Counted from the stretch's first letter, positions 10,338 to 22,807 are shown. The stretch: DNA of 64,000 nt from Daucus carota subsp. sativus (GCF_001625215.2 NC_030385.2:4085135-4149134); one strand, 5' to 3'. Numbers and translations: made by a program. Notes: generated by a model from the sequence alone, not told the origin.

Positions 10338-11412
10338 GGGTTAATGCTCTAATTGGTCACTGTACTGGACCAAAACTTTCAGTTGGCCTACCGAGCCAAA
10401 AAAGTTTTCATTTAAATAATAAAGCACGTAAAAACTTTCAATCACGAGATTAAGCAAAAAAAATATTTCAGCGCCGTTAAACATGTCTTTGACTTTAACG
10501 GAAAATGTTAACTTTAACGGAATTTAAGGGTTAATGCTCTATTTCGTCACTCTACTTGATCAAAACTTTCAGTTGACCTACCGAGTCAAAAAAGTTTTCA
10601 TTTAAATAATAAAGCACGTAAAAACTTTGAATACGCTACTTTGTTTGATACGTTGAATGGGAGTGGGGATTTTGACGGGATTCAGTCGATGTTTGATGAG
10701 TTGATTCTTGATTCGGAGAAGAGTGGGATATCTTCTACGTTTAGATGCTGCATCCAAGCTCTTTCAGGAGATGAAAGCGAAATGCATGCGTCCTGGATAC
10801 GTCAATGAAGGTGTACATGGAAATGCAAGGGTTTGGGTTCAGGCCATCTGCAACCATGTTTGTTTTTTTAATCGATTGATTTGTTGAATCACATGCAAAG
10901 TCTAAGAAGCTTGAGATAGCAACTTCGGTCTTTTCAGATATGGAGAAGGCCGGATTTCTTTCAACTCCATCTACCTATTCTTCTCTTGGAAATGCATGCT
11001 GCTACTGGCCAAATAGATTTTGCCATGAAGCTGTGTAATTCGATGTAGTATGTTGGTCTAAGATTGGGACCCAGTACTTATACTTTCTTGTTGACGCTGC
11101 TAGCTAAAAAAAAGCTTGTAGATTATACACCGATGATATGAACTACACTGCAGATGTTGGCGAGCTAATAAGAAAAAACATTTATTTCCAGATTACTTGT
11201 AAAGACGTCATGTACTTGATAGGGCAACTGAAACTTTTGATTGGGTACAGTGATGAAATAGAACATTAACCCATTAGAAACTTAACGGAGACTGACGGAG
11301 TGGCCTATTTGAAAATTTTTAATGGTACAATTAGTTGACTGAAAACTTTTTTGACTCGGTAGACCAACTGAAAGTTTTAGTCGAGTAGAGTGATGAAATA
11401 GAGCATTAACCC
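10338..11412. mobile_element. Pack-MULE: Mutator-like element with doubled terminal inverted repeats and a captured PPR fragment
   Basis: Both outer ends begin GGGTTAATGCTC when read inward (10338 onward; reverse complement from 11412). They stay similar for about 100 bases, including the shared block AAAACTTTCAGTTGG. The flanks form a near-perfect 10-base direct repeat, ATTTACTTTT (10328-10337) against ATTTACCTTT (11413-11422), as expected for Mutator-like transposons. A second copy of the terminal sequence lies inside each end, starting at 10528 on the left and ending at 11272 on the right. Each side therefore carries two termini. No transposase is present. Between the inner termini lies a piece of a cellular PPR gene. 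The element sits between two intact PPR genes, downstream of pTAC2 and upstream of OTP43. Confidence 0.8.
10640..11130 (+). pseudogene. Captured, rearranged fragment of a PPR gene (EMB2217/At1g79490-like)
   Basis: Plus-strand frames give LFDTLNGSGDFDGIQSMFDE, then KLFQEMKAKCMRPG, then SMKVYMEMQGFGFRPSATMF, then ESHAKSKKLEIATSVFSDME and KAGFLSTPSTYSSL. After a frameshift come LEMHAATGQIDFAMKLCNSM and STYTFLLTLLAKKKLVD. These blocks are in the order found in the Arabidopsis PPR protein I remember as EMB2217 (At1g79490), with material missing between the first and second blocks and with in-frame stops. It is therefore an internally deleted, non-functional copy. It differs from both neighbouring PPR genes, so it was carried in rather than duplicated locally. 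Confidence 0.8.
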
Positions 11413-11422
11413 ATTTACCTTT

Positions 11423-11909
11423 TGAGTATGTTGTTGAATTTCGAAATAAAGTCTCACAGTTTAGTTGGATCATTTATTTTTCATATTCAAATGGACACAG
11501 ATAACTATTGATGCGCCAATTTCAGCCCTAACTGCCTCTTATACGACTACAAAGCTTATACAGAACAAAGTACATTTATACACGACATTGTTCTTGTTGG
11601 ACTTCTCAAATAAATCTTCATCATCTCTGTATTCTTAACCAGAGATGAAGCCCGAGATCAAAATTGGCTTAAATCACCAGGTCACAACCCCAACTAGACT
11701 TCACCAGGCTAAAACTATGGAAGCTAGTGTAATTGTTTTTCCGCAACCTGGTTGTTCACATCCGGCTCTGACATATATCACTAGCTCATTCTGCGCTCAA
11801 CCAGTGACAGCAGAAAGTATCACAATTTGGCTACATTCAACTGACTGGGGTAGAACAATCCAGTACCGAACATAACTGCTGATTGCTAAATTGCCATCTG
11901 TTTGCTGAC
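11423..11909. other. Probable 3' untranslated region of the pTAC2 gene
   Basis: The stretch lies between the pTAC2 stop codon at 11910-11912 and the Mutator-like element. I see no coding similarity in it. Confidence 0.45.
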
Positions 11910-14900
11910 CTAAACTCCACTTGTCATAAGCTCTGGTTTGCTTCTCCTTTTTGTTCCCTTCTCTACGTTCCCATTTTGACTTCTGTTGCTGTTATCTATG
12001 GTTGCTCTTTTTTCCGGAGGAAAAGGGGAGTTGCTTAGAGGAATTATATCTTCGCCTTTTATGGCTCCTAAAGGTGAGTCCTTGCCAGATAAAATACGTT
12101 TAAGCTGAGGCCGCTGACAGATTATTCGCCCTTTGTTCCACCCAGGAAAAACAAAAGAAGATGAAACATTATCCTTCAGGAAAGAATAGGCAGTCTTCGC
12201 AATTGGAAAATCTCGTGTTATTGAACTTTTTTCCATCTGGCCTCGTCTGCATCACAATTAAAAGAAAACTATAATGTACAATAAACTGCCTTACCCAAGT
12301 CCAACAACAGCATTAAATCCACTTCCTAATATTGTAGCAAAAACGAGGAATTTACAAGTTCTCCACTACTTAAGTTAACCAAGCCAGGGGACATAACATA
12401 GGCAAATCGCCTAATCCCATCTTATTATGTACCTACTACAAATAGGTGAAGTACAATAGAACGTAAAAACTCCCACCTTAGAGTGGGGAATCTAGCTCAT
12501 GAATTATTAGAAACATTAAGAAAGGTATCTAGCAATAAAAAGAAGTAAGAAAGGTGAAAAAGAGAACTAGAGCGTTAAACCATAGCCGGACCGCCTCAAC
12601 CAACTGAAGCCTTGAACTACATTTAACAGTACAACCCCCACCCATTTATATATTATTAGAACTTCATGCAAAATAGTAAAATTAAGCAAAAATATTAGTA
12701 TCTTGCTTAAAAATTGCTCTTCTTTTTTAGAAGCAAAATCACTAGATGAGTTCTGTTAGCATCAAGCGGTTTAAAGCATTAAACCTGCCTTTATTTAATT
12801 TTTTGGCATATCTAATTCTGTATTTTTTACTCAATATGGGTCGGTAAGCTTCATAGCAGCGCAGGAGATGATGGGACCTGATGCCACTTACCTATCCAGC
12901 TGTTGCTGCATATATATAGAAAACTCCACACACAACAATAGTACTACGAATATCAAGGAAAAGTCTTTCTTTTTCATAAAGAAGAAAACACAAAAATGGA
13001 AAGAACACGCATGGAAATAAAGCATGAAATACAAAAAAATGTAGAACTTACACCACCACAGCGGTTGCCAATTGAGGAAGATCCTCACCCCTAGAAACTT
13101 TTTTGACCATGTCGTTCATCCAAACTGATATTGCTGTGCAAGCACCACCCGGTGACATCCTGCAATGGTCAAAACACTCTATGAGAGGCCATAGCCTGGT
13201 AATGCATACAGAGAAAAAAGTTCAACAAATATATCCAGCATTACCTATGTACATCCACAGACCATACAAGTTTGTTGCTACGAAAGAGTTCAGGATATAG
13301 CCCTCGCTTGGTTGCTTCAATTAACACTCTTGAAGCTCTTTCCTTCTGGCCTAGCCACCAAAGCGCTTCCAGAAGTGTGTTGTAAAACCTCAAACCTAAA
13401 CCGCACCCCTCAGTTTTGAGTTTGTCGAAGACATACTCTACCATTTGCCAGTTAGAATCATCATCATAATCTCCTTTAATCATCTGGCCAATCACTTGGT
13501 GGACATTGGATACCTTTTGTGTTACCATCTCATCCAACAACTCCGATACACTGTCCCACCTGAAAAACAAGGATTACCTGGTGAGTAAATTCAAAAATGG
13601 CACATAAATATCAATGATCTAATTTATTTTGTACAACAGTGACCGATAACCTGGTGAAAATATTCAAGACACATGGATAATGAGCTAACATTCTCTTTTA
13701 CAACAGTGATTCAACAAATCAAAATATAATTCTATTAGAGGCACTTAATCATTCATTACAATGACTTATTTTGACTTTACGCACCTTGTAAATTATTTTA
13801 GAGTTGTAAATCTAGGTTTGATTGCTGATAGAGATTGAACAACTTCTAGATCATCAGCAAGCCCAAATAAAGTAGATATAATACTCTTAATTAGATCTAC
13901 TAATGTAAAAGGGCATGCGTCAACAATTATGTCAACTTAACATTGTTGCAGTTAAAACTATGAAATATGAATTCTCTGATCTCTGGATTAAGACCTATAA
14001 TTTCATGAAAGTTAATAACGTGAGGTCGAGGAGAGCCAGTACTGAGAGGGCACTAGAGTGGTTTTCAGAGAGCAATTTGATGATTTACTTTCTTTACATC
14101 TAAAACGCAGGGTAGAAAGTTTCAGGAAGTATATTAGGTTAAATATCTTTACATCAAAATTCATATGTGCTTGTGCTAGTTGTACAGTTTTGAGCACTAT
14201 ATCTAAAACAAATATGATTTCCAATGTATTCCTGAAGAGCAAACACGAAAATGAATTTCCATGAAAACACACATATGCTTCAAAGTTGCAAAAAACAAAT
14301 TGAAGTTATTAAGCACACCAGTCAAACTTTAACCATTATCATTCTGGATATGAGCTTTGAACTACCTGTATACTAAGTATATTGTTTTCTGGTCATCTGG
14401 TCAGTGGTAATGAATCACGAAATTTTAATTTTTAGTTGCATTGTTGGAATTAATGCATAGAACTTTGGCTTTAAAATGGAATTCTCTGCATCTTTCAACC
14501 AAATTTGGACGACTTTGAACACTAAGAAGAAAATTTATCATTCTCCATTTCAGGAATCAACAGAATGCTACCAAACAGAGATGAGATGTCTTATGGTTTC
14601 CGAGATGAGCGTATCTGTAGTTTGCTAGTTAGAGTTTAAGGAGCTTATTTAAACAGGTATCTATGTTCAAATAGTAATCACAATTTTAATTTTATTTTTT
14701 TCCAATTAATAAAGAGATGGCTTTGTCTTTTAGAAGGAACTCTTTAAGATTCTCAAGGTTGTGATTTAGCAAGCCTCTGGCTGACGCCCTTGGAAAAAGA
14801 AGAGTTAAATCACTCTATAAATGTCCTAAAAAAATAAATTAAATTAACATTATTCATAACTGGAGTTAAAGTTAATGCCTAGAGCAAGTCTTAAGGTTAA

Positions 14901-17100
14901 TTAACAGCCCAACACGTTTAACATACAGACCAACTTTATTCTGCACTTAATCATATATTTTTTGTGGAAGCTTTATCTGTTACAAAGCTAAGGATTTCCA
15001 TGTTGGAGTTGTTACGAATTAATTTTGCGCTAAACATTTTCATATCATGGAGACTTGAAGACAACTCTATCATGAGAAACAAATTGAACTAAAGTTTTTC
15101 TGAAGAAACAGATGAAATATGTTATTGCTATTGCATGAAAATAATGTAAATAAGCGCAGTAGTACATAAACTGGCCAAAATTTGACATGTGTGGTTGACA
15201 ATATAAAAATTATCAAACACTTTTTCAAATAAACAATGGATAATCTCTAGCCATATGAAACTAACCTGTCATTCCTAGCGCAAATGGCTATCAACATGCA
15301 GTAGCACATAACAGGGGGCAATATGCCGGATTCTTTCATTTCCCGAAACTGCTCCTCACTCTCATCAACCAAACCTGCGAAACAGTAAACGCTTAAAACA
15401 GCCTCAAGGGTTCGTTCGTCAGGTTCACATCTTGCTTTTTCCATGTCAACATATGCTTTTATAGCCGCTTCATATTGGCCTCCTTGTCTAAATCCTTCAA
15501 TGACACCATTGAATGAATCAGTACTCCTTTTAACACCGTTATCAACCATCCTAGAGAAGATTGCTTCAGACTCTTTGTACAGTCCTCCCCTTGCAAACAC
15601 ATGAATCAGAGAATTGTAAGTCTCAATGGTAGCCTTTCCCCCTACTTCATTCATCGTATTAAAAGCAACTATAGTTTCCTCATACAGTGCGGCTTGCCCA
15701 TAAGCTTCAATAACCCCAGTATAAACCTTCGGGCTAGGGACCAATCCTTTCTCATTCATATCAAGCAATACCTTGTTGGCGTCTTCATAAAGCCCTCCTT
15801 TTCCACAAGCGAAGATCAAACTTTCATAAGTCTCCATGTTCGGCTCAACGTTCTCTTCTAACATATCATGGAACAAAGTAACCACTTCCTTGAAATACCC
15901 ACCTTCTCCAAATACCTGAATCAGTATATTGTAAGTTGTCGCATCCGGCTCCGTATTGCTCACTTTCATGTCAAGAAACAGCCCACGAACCTCATCATAC
16001 CTCCCATTCTTTCCATACAAATTCAACAGAATACTATAAGTCCCAGCATTAGGCATGCACCCAGCAGCCTGCATTTGCTTAAACACACCCATTGCTCCAT
16101 TAATTGAACCTAAATCTGCATACGCCTCTAGTAACACATTATAAGATGTTATATCAGGCAAGTTCCCGCTAGACTCCATATCTTTAAGTAGCTCAGAAAC
16201 CTTTTCAAGCTTACCCAATTTACCAAAAGTCTCCACTAAATAACTATAAGTAGTAATATCAGGCTCTACACCGCCATCATTCATAGTCCTAAACACCATT
16301 TCCGCCTCATCACCTAAACCCCTACTAGCACAAGCACTAAGCAAAGTATTATACGTGACAAGATCCGGTTGTATACCATCATGCCTCATTTCTGCAAACA
16401 AACCCAATAACCCTTCCCAATGATACCCCCCTCTAGCACAAGAATTAATCACTGTATTATAAGTCAAAATATTAGGCATCACTTTTTCTTTCTTCATCCT
16501 ATTCAATAGCTCTAAAGACACCTCATACTTCCCATTCCGCCCATACGCATTAATAATCGACGTGTACGAGAAAACGCTCCTCGACACACCTTGACCAGGC
16601 ATTTCATCAAACACGTCAGAGCATTTATCCAAAAGCCCCTCCCTCCCCAAAACCCCAATTATAATCGTATAAATATGCTCATTCGGCTTACACCAAATTT
16701 GCCTCTGCATATACTTAAACAACCTTAAAGACCTTTGCCAATCACCACGATGCGCAAATTCCTTAAAAACCTGAGCAAAATCATTAAGACTAAGCTTATT
16801 CTTAAACGCATCGAGACAACGAGCTATGCTACCGCGTGGAGGCAAACTAGACAACTTATCAATAAGCGTTTCGACATCATAAGTATACTTACCCTTTTCG
16901 ACAGTGACTGAAGGGGTTCCAAGAATGAGCTCCCCGCGGCCTTTAGCTCTCAGTGGAGCTGAGGAGATTAACAAAAGCCTTCGATTATCGGCGAAAGATG
17001 GTTTCTTGAAAGGAAAAAGAGGGGTTTTAATTAGGGTTTTAGCAGGGAAGAAGAAGAAGATAGGGGGGAGAGAGTGTTGAGTGAGGGTCATTTTGGTCAT
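11910..17100 (-). CDS. PTAC2: Plastid transcriptionally active chromosome protein 2 (PPR-SMR protein)
   Basis: Four coding exons read on the minus strand: 17100-15266, 13559-13245, 13159-13052 and 12246-11910. All borders are GT-AG, phases match, and they give about 864 residues (Arabidopsis pTAC2 is about 862). The product begins with a chloroplast-transit-like leader. It then has VEKGKYTYDVETLIDKLSSL, PPRGSIARCLDAFKNKLSLN, and about 14-15 PPR motifs such as TYNTLLSACASRGLGDEAEM. The C-terminal part has NKLVWSVDVHRMSPGGACTA, the SMR-like region split between exons 2 and 3, then PQLATAVVVRGQMEKSS and CQRPQLKRILSGKDS. pTAC2 is part of the plastid-encoded RNA polymerase complex and is required for plastid gene expression. 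Intron 1 is long (about 1.7 kb) and appears empty. An upstream in-frame ATG at 17250 would add a low-complexity HTHTHT stretch from a CA repeat. I prefer the ATG at 17100 (or 17091) on length. Confidence 0.95.
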
Positions 17101-17174
17101 ATGGGTCTGAACATGTGAAGAAAACAATTGGGTTTCTGGGTTTAATTCAAGGTTTTCAAAGGTGAAGAAGACAG

Positions 17175-17202
17175 GTGTGTGTGTGTGTGTGTGTGTGTGT
17201 GT
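17175..17202. repeat. (GT)n/(CA)n microsatellite in the pTAC2 leader
   Basis: About 14 GT units lie upstream of the chosen pTAC2 start. They read as CA on the transcribed strand. If the farther ATG at 17250 were used, the repeat would be translated as alternating His-Thr. Confidence 0.9.
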
Positions 17203-17250
17203 TGGAGAGGGAGGTGAATTTGAAGGTGAGATGTTGAAGATGGAAAGCAC

Positions 17251-18166
17251 AGGGCTTGAGGGTTGTGGATAACAAAATTAACTTTGGCGCTTCAAACTTT
17301 ACTTAACTAACTGTCTCAATTAACAAGTGATTGAGGGTTGAGGGAGAGATGTGTAAATGTGTAATATTATAGCAACGTTTAAACAATTTTTAGCAATGAA
17401 ATTGATTGATTTATTTATTACAGATTAAAATTTGGATTTTATTATTTTTAGAACTGAAAATAATATATTGAAATGGAGTTAGATTTGGCTTTTGATGATA
17501 TGATCTTTTGTTTAATGTTTAAAACGAGTTCAATTCTGTTAAAATTGGAATATGGTCTGACAGGAAAAAAAAAACGAGTTAAATGATAAAATGATTAACA
17601 TCTCATTAGTCATTCAGGTCATATTTCGGTTAGTTTTAATTTAAAAGTTAACGACATGATTTTGATACTTGTAAACAAGTTTAATCACCGGAGACCCCTG
17701 GAGATCAATGATGAAGTTAATATTTTTTGTCGATTTCATTGAAGTCTAACTTATCAATAGATTTGTTATACGAATAATTCGGATATCAATGTGTCAATAT
17801 CCGAATTTAAATTTGGGATCTGAATCTGTATCCGAATTTAAACTTGTTTTTAAAAAATATTCGAATTGGACGTATAATATCGGGATCCGTTTTAAATTAT
17901 CTAGTTTTTTAAATTTAATGAAAAAAACTTAAATAATTTATTTTATTCTTAAAATAAGAGTTAAAATATGAAATATTTTTTAATATAATATATAAATATA
18001 TGATATATATATATATATAATATTTTTTTAAAAGGTTTACGCTTAAATACGTCTTTGAAAAAATTTGTAAATAATTAACAAAATTATATACAATTAATTA
18101 TAATTATTATATATTATATATATATTTTTTTATTTCTTGATTCGAATGTTAGCGGATATGATATGT
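17251..18166. other. pTAC2 promoter side and AT-rich intergenic DNA
   Basis: I find no gene. The first few hundred bases are the upstream region of pTAC2. The rest is AT-rich with no recognised element up to the solo LTR. Confidence 0.5.
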
Positions 18167-18634
18167 TGTTAGGATAAAAATACGAGATTCAACTTCTAAT
18201 GCAAAACACACACAAAACAATATATTTGATGTGGAAAACCCACGTCCCAACTTATATTATTAATCAAAACCATTATCAATAATACAATCAACCAAACTTG
18301 GATACTCAAGCCTACTACTTAAGCATCCGCCCGCAAGCGATAATTAAGTCTACATCTTGAGCACACCTATCAAATACAATATGACTATGTATATATAGCC
18401 ATCTCAAACTTAGACAAATCAGAATCTAACTCTAACTTTGAAATACCTAACTGCAATTGAAATCCAGTTCTAAAATCTTCAACTCAAATCAGAATCCAAT
18501 TCCAACTGGGTCTTCTAACTTTGTGAACAAAACATACCTTTTATAATAATTGTCTAAACATACAATTATAATCGTTATATATTTTGGAACACCAAAGTCC
18601 ATATGCTATCATTGTAATGGGCTGATACCTAACA
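18167..18634. mobile_element. Probable solo LTR (copia-like)
   Basis: The stretch begins TGTTAGGAT and ends ATACCTAACA, the short terminal inverted repeat with TG...CA ends expected of an LTR. It carries GTGGAAAACCCACGTCCC near its start, a block often seen in copia LTRs. The flanks are TATGT (18162-18166) and TATGC (18635-18639), a five-base target duplication with one mismatch. No internal retrotransposon sequence is next to it, so unequal recombination between two LTRs is the likely origin. Confidence 0.55.
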
Positions 18635-19207
18635 TATGCTTGTATCCATACTGAAACTATGGAATATAGATACGGTTAATATTTTTTTTATTTTGAATAT
18701 GGAAGATATCCGCTATTTTTAGATAGAAATGCAGATATTTCGGACGGATATCAAATATTTTGTATTTTCTTGCAAGTAGGTCATTAAACTCAAAATACAT
18801 GTAGTCAAAATCATTAAACTATTTAAAACTTTCAATCAGGTTTATGTCGTTAAAAATTGAACAAAAAATTAACATGAAATACTAATATACTCTTTAACAT
18901 CTAAAACACCATTGAACTCAAACTCGACTAGGTCATCTAATTCGAAAATCTTACAATCAAGTCATTAAAATATATGATCATTTTATTTTTTTTATATCAA
19001 AATATACATATTTTGATTAAAATTTGGAAGAAGTTTTATATAGAATGATGTGTGACCTTATATATAAACAAACATATTACTAAATATATTGTATAAATTT
19101 TAGCTTGATTTCTCTACCAAAATTTTTAGAAACTATTAGCATAATAATAATGTATTTTATATAAATAATTAACATACAATTTTTTGACAAAATAATAAGC
19201 TACATAA
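18635..19207. other. AT-rich intergenic DNA
   Basis: No gene or clear repeat is seen between the solo LTR and the CACTA terminus. Confidence 0.5.
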
Positions 19208-19728
19208 CACTACTAGAAAATCTAGAATATACATTACACATTAGACATCAGTTGAAATTTTAGAGATGTCAAAAGGTCCTTTTAACATCATTTTCGCTTA
19301 ATCTAATGTGTTTAAGTACTTTAGATATGAGTTATTTATGCAACTGATGTGTAAGATGTATTTTTAAAAAAATACACCATTCCCACTCCATTTCCCCCTT
19401 ATCAAAAATTTCCCTCCTTTGGAAAATTTCAACTCCCTCCCTTATAAAATTACATCTCATCCCCCCCACCCAAAACAATTTCATCTCCCCCGATTCATTC
19501 ATAACATTAAAACATTAAAAATAAACCATTCAACAACAAACACGTATATAATCAAAATTAATAAAACAAATCATAACTTTAGAATAGTAACAATTAAAAT
19601 CATTAAAATTAAAGCTATTCAACAACTCACATAAAAATAAAATCATTCAACACATTAAAAACATAAAAGTGAAATTATATATCTAAAACAATATAAAATT
19701 AAGACATATATACTTATCAAAAAACATA

Positions 19729-20040
19729 CTCCCTCCGTCCCAGCCATTTGTATACAAATGGTTGGGACACGGGGATCAAGAAAAAGTGTAAAAATTGAGT
19801 AAAGTTAGATGAAGAGTGGATATAGTGGTGGGACCCATTTATATTTAATAATAGATTTGAGATAGTGGAGGAATGTAGTGTGTGTAATAGTGTTTATATT
19901 ATTATAGATAGGAGATAGTGGAAGAAAGTAGTTGGTGTAATAGTGTTTTATATTATTAAAAGTTATTATTTTTTGAATGTATACAATTGGTGGGACATCC
20001 CAAAAAGGAAACTGTATACAAATGAATGACAGGGAGGGAG
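19729..20040. mobile_element. Stowaway (Tc1/mariner) MITE
   Basis: The left end CTCCCTCCGTCCCAGCC and the reverse-complemented right end CTCCCTCCCTGTCATTC are the usual Stowaway terminal repeats. Both are followed by CATTTGTATAC inside. A TA dinucleotide stands on each side (19727-19728 and 20041-20042) as target duplication. The element is about 312 bases and has no coding capacity. Confidence 0.85.
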
Positions 20041-21031
20041 TAACCAAACATTCAGTATATGCACATTTTACTCAAAATCCGTCCTGATAGTATTAAGAGC
20101 TCAAGAATTCCTAAAATAGTCCCGACATCTAAATCCCACTTTCTCAGGCGCTCCAAATTTGTAAACCCTCGATTCTAACCCGCTTCAGTCCCATGATTCC
20201 TTCCCCTACATCTCGCTAGTCGCTGCCGCTCAGGTTCGAGGGCTCAAAGCTTCATCTTAATCAGTGGATTGAGAGCTTAATTATTAAGTTGGTAAGCTTT
20301 GATTGGTGTACACATGGTGTATTCTGATGATTTTAGGGGTCCTTGTTGTGCTATTGTATATATATGACGATTCTTGATTTTTGGGGTTCTTGTATATATA
20401 TATGAGGATATCTGAATCGTAGGGCTCTACTTGTGATTTGTATCTCTTATAATTTTCTAGGGTCCTTGTATATGTATATTCTTAATTTGTATCTCTTGTA
20501 TATAAGGTTCCTTGTTTTGGGCTATTGTTATTCTTTTGTATCTCTTGTGTTGTACTGATTTACATATTTGCTTAGAAGTTATTTGGGAACTGTGAATGTT
20601 AATATATGATTTAATGGTAAGAATATGATAATGGGAACTACTTGAATTTATCTGTTAATTTTGATAATGCTTGCTTTCTATTCATATGATAACTGAATTA
20701 GTAGCTTTATTTGTGTTTTTTTAATTATGTTTATTTATTGAGTTTGTTCCAATTATATTCATTATTTAGTTGTATTGAGGGGAATATATTTGTATGCTTT
20801 TAAGATTGTATGTTACTTGATTAGTCATAATTTGAAATGACAATTAGGTAGGTTGTAGCTATTCCAGAATATGGATAAAGAATGAATTTTGAATTTTAGG
20901 GATTTGTTGGATTATGAAATCGGTGTTGAATTATGCTGAATAAAATTGTAAGTATGCTAAGAAAGTACCTTACCCCTGCTCCAAATGCGTAAAATTTCAA
21001 GAAATTCTCGACAAAAATATTTAGGGGTCAT

Positions 21032-21690
21032 TTGTATGAAAACATTTTTAGTTTGGGGTATATTGATTGGATTTGGCATGGAGCTCAGACTGTAAGGTCA
21101 TTTATGGGTAACACACTACACCCTGATGAAGATGACCCGAATGCAGCTTCATTTGAAGCTGCATCAGAAGTAGCTGCTGCAGCTGCTGAGGTTGTGAAGC
21201 AGCATATCATAATCGCGGGGGGGGGGGGGGTGATGATTACGATAAAGACTCGAGGCAAGAGGTTTGTGGCTGATGCTCAACAACCTCTATTAGATTCGAT
21301 GTTAAAATTACATAATTGCAAAGCGATATTTGGTATTAGTGACAACTTCTTTAGTGATCTACTTTGTATTGTGGGCTCCATCCTTTCTCAAGATCATGCC
21401 TTTCCTGTTAATGTATACGAAGCAAAGAAAAATTTATCAAATTGAGGTATCGAGTATATAAAAATCCACACATGGGCGAATGAATGTATTCTATATTGGG
21501 GCGTAAATGAGAATACTTCAGAGTGTTCCAAGTGTCGTCTATCTCGGCTGAAGCTGGGGAAAGATGGTAAAGTAACGGTTAACATTCCAGCCAATGTTAT
21601 GTGGTACTTTCTACGATAGCTGAGTTATTATCTTGGCATTCCCATAAAAGAATTTACGATGGACAAATGTGTCATCCAGATGACTCACCT
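21032..21690 (+). pseudogene. TNP2-like CACTA transposase, N-terminal fragment, broken
   Basis: The frame opens with YIDWIWHGAQTVRSFMG, like the transposase-associated domain at the start of TNP2 proteins. It continues through an Ala-rich acidic stretch to LDSMLKLHNCKAIFGISDNF and VYEAKKNLSN. After an in-frame TGA comes IEYIKIHTWANECILYWGVN with a Cys-x12-Cys-x2-Cys pattern (ECILYW...SECSKC), the zinc-ribbon-like part of TNP2. A TAG follows within VMWYFLR*LSYY. A run of 14 G at 21217-21230 interrupts the coding region. It cannot make a working transposase. Confidence 0.75.
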
Positions 21691-21695
21691 TCTTG

Positions 21696-21895
21696 CACTA
21701 TGCCATAAATGGCTTTCTGCAACAATTTTCCCTAGCATTGCCGTAGATGCTGTTGCCGTAGCTCTCTATTTATCGAGCATGTTACAACGATTTTTAATTA
21801 TGTTAGCATTGGTATGAATAAACTGTTGCCAAAAAGCTGTATAAGCAAAAAAAATTATTTTTAAATACAAATTATTTGAAATCAGTATTTTTTAT
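21696..21895. mobile_element. Probable terminus of a second CACTA-like element
   Basis: Where the two TNP2 fragments of this window stop matching, this copy changes to CACTATGCCATAAATGGC. That begins with CACTA exactly at the breakpoint. Short GCAACA/TGTTGC-type motifs follow, as in CACTA subterminal regions. Its other end was not found, so it is truncated or unrelated. Confidence 0.4.
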
Positions 21896-21918
21896 ATATG
21901 CGGGTCCCACATGGGTGT

Positions 21919-22044
21919 CCCACTATTGCTCATGTGGCATATGAGTCACCCATATGAGACCCACTACTACTGATGTGGCGTATATGAGTCACCCATAGGG
22001 GACCCACTATTGCTGATGTGGCATATGAGTCACCCATAAGGGAC
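21919..22044. repeat. Three-copy 41-43 base tandem repeat
   Basis: The unit begins CCCACTATTGCTGATGTGG and continues ATATGAGTCACCCATA. Copies start at 21919, 21960 and 22003. A fourth partial copy follows at 22044. Confidence 0.9.
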
Positions 22045-22655
22045 CCAGAGTGAATGGTGCGAACCACTACACCACTGATGTGGTTGTTTATTTTTTCACA
22101 AAACTTACATATATTCATATATCGTATTTTTAGTTAAACAAAAGACAAGTTTTAACAATTTTCGTTTCTAACATGCCCGCGCTGTCTGAAAATTGTGGCT
22201 CCAAGTCAAAGTCGACCCCCATTTCTCAAAGTTGAGCTACCTTACTGACCCCCTTTTCTCAAAGTCGAGCTGAAAACTAGGGTTTGTAAGAGGTGAACTA
22301 CCGCGCTGTTCGAAGGCTACCACTACCATGCTGTTCGAAGGCTGCAAAGGGAAAGTTGAGAAAGGGAATCTTCAATTAGGGTTCTTCAATTAGGGTTGTT
22401 CAAACTCAAAGCGAAGGGAGGGTTAGAGCTAATTAGGGTTCTTCAATTAGGGCTGAATTGAATCTTCATCTTTGATTTAAGGTACATTCTTACTCGATTT
22501 TGTATCTTGTATGTGTATATGTATATGCCCGTGTATGTGTATATCTTGCTTTATTTGTTAATTTTGATTTGTTACTCTCTCTCTCTCTGCCTGTGTATGT
22601 ATATATCTTTCTAGATTTGTTAATTTTGTATGTATGCATCTCTTACTCTCTCTGT

Positions 22656-22739
<84 letters not shown>

Positions 22740-22807
22740 ATTTATATTTTTCTCTTAATACAATACAGTTCTCTTCTTCTTTCAAGCTTTTCTCAGTTTA
22801 TCAATGG
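22045..22807. other. Low-complexity spacer before the tandem array
   Basis: The spacer contains short repeats of CTTCAATTAGGG (about 22350-22460), repeated TTTCTCAAAGT motifs (about 22220-22270), and CT-rich microsatellites. I see no gene. Confidence 0.6.
22655..22733. repeat. (CT)n microsatellite
   Basis: An interrupted run of about 38 CT units, with a shorter one at 22574-22588. Confidence 0.9.

Larger units (their letters stand above)
19208..21695 (+). mobile_element. Left part of a CACTA (En/Spm) DNA transposon
   Basis: The sequence starts CACTACTAGAAAATC, the standard plant CACTA terminal inverted repeat. It is followed by subterminal motifs of the type ACATCAGTT and AACTGATGT (about 19245 and 19343). 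About 1.8 kb in lies a TNP2-like transposase fragment. The element ends abruptly at 21695, where a different sequence starting CACTATGCC begins. No matching right terminus (CTAGTAGTG) is found in the window. A Stowaway MITE has inserted in its 5' noncoding part. The rest of about 20,050-21,030 shows no coding similarity. Confidence 0.75.

Noticed and set aside
13915..14272. Short frames on both strands within 13.9-14.3 kb
   Set aside because: They lie in intron 1 of pTAC2 and show no similarity or codon structure.
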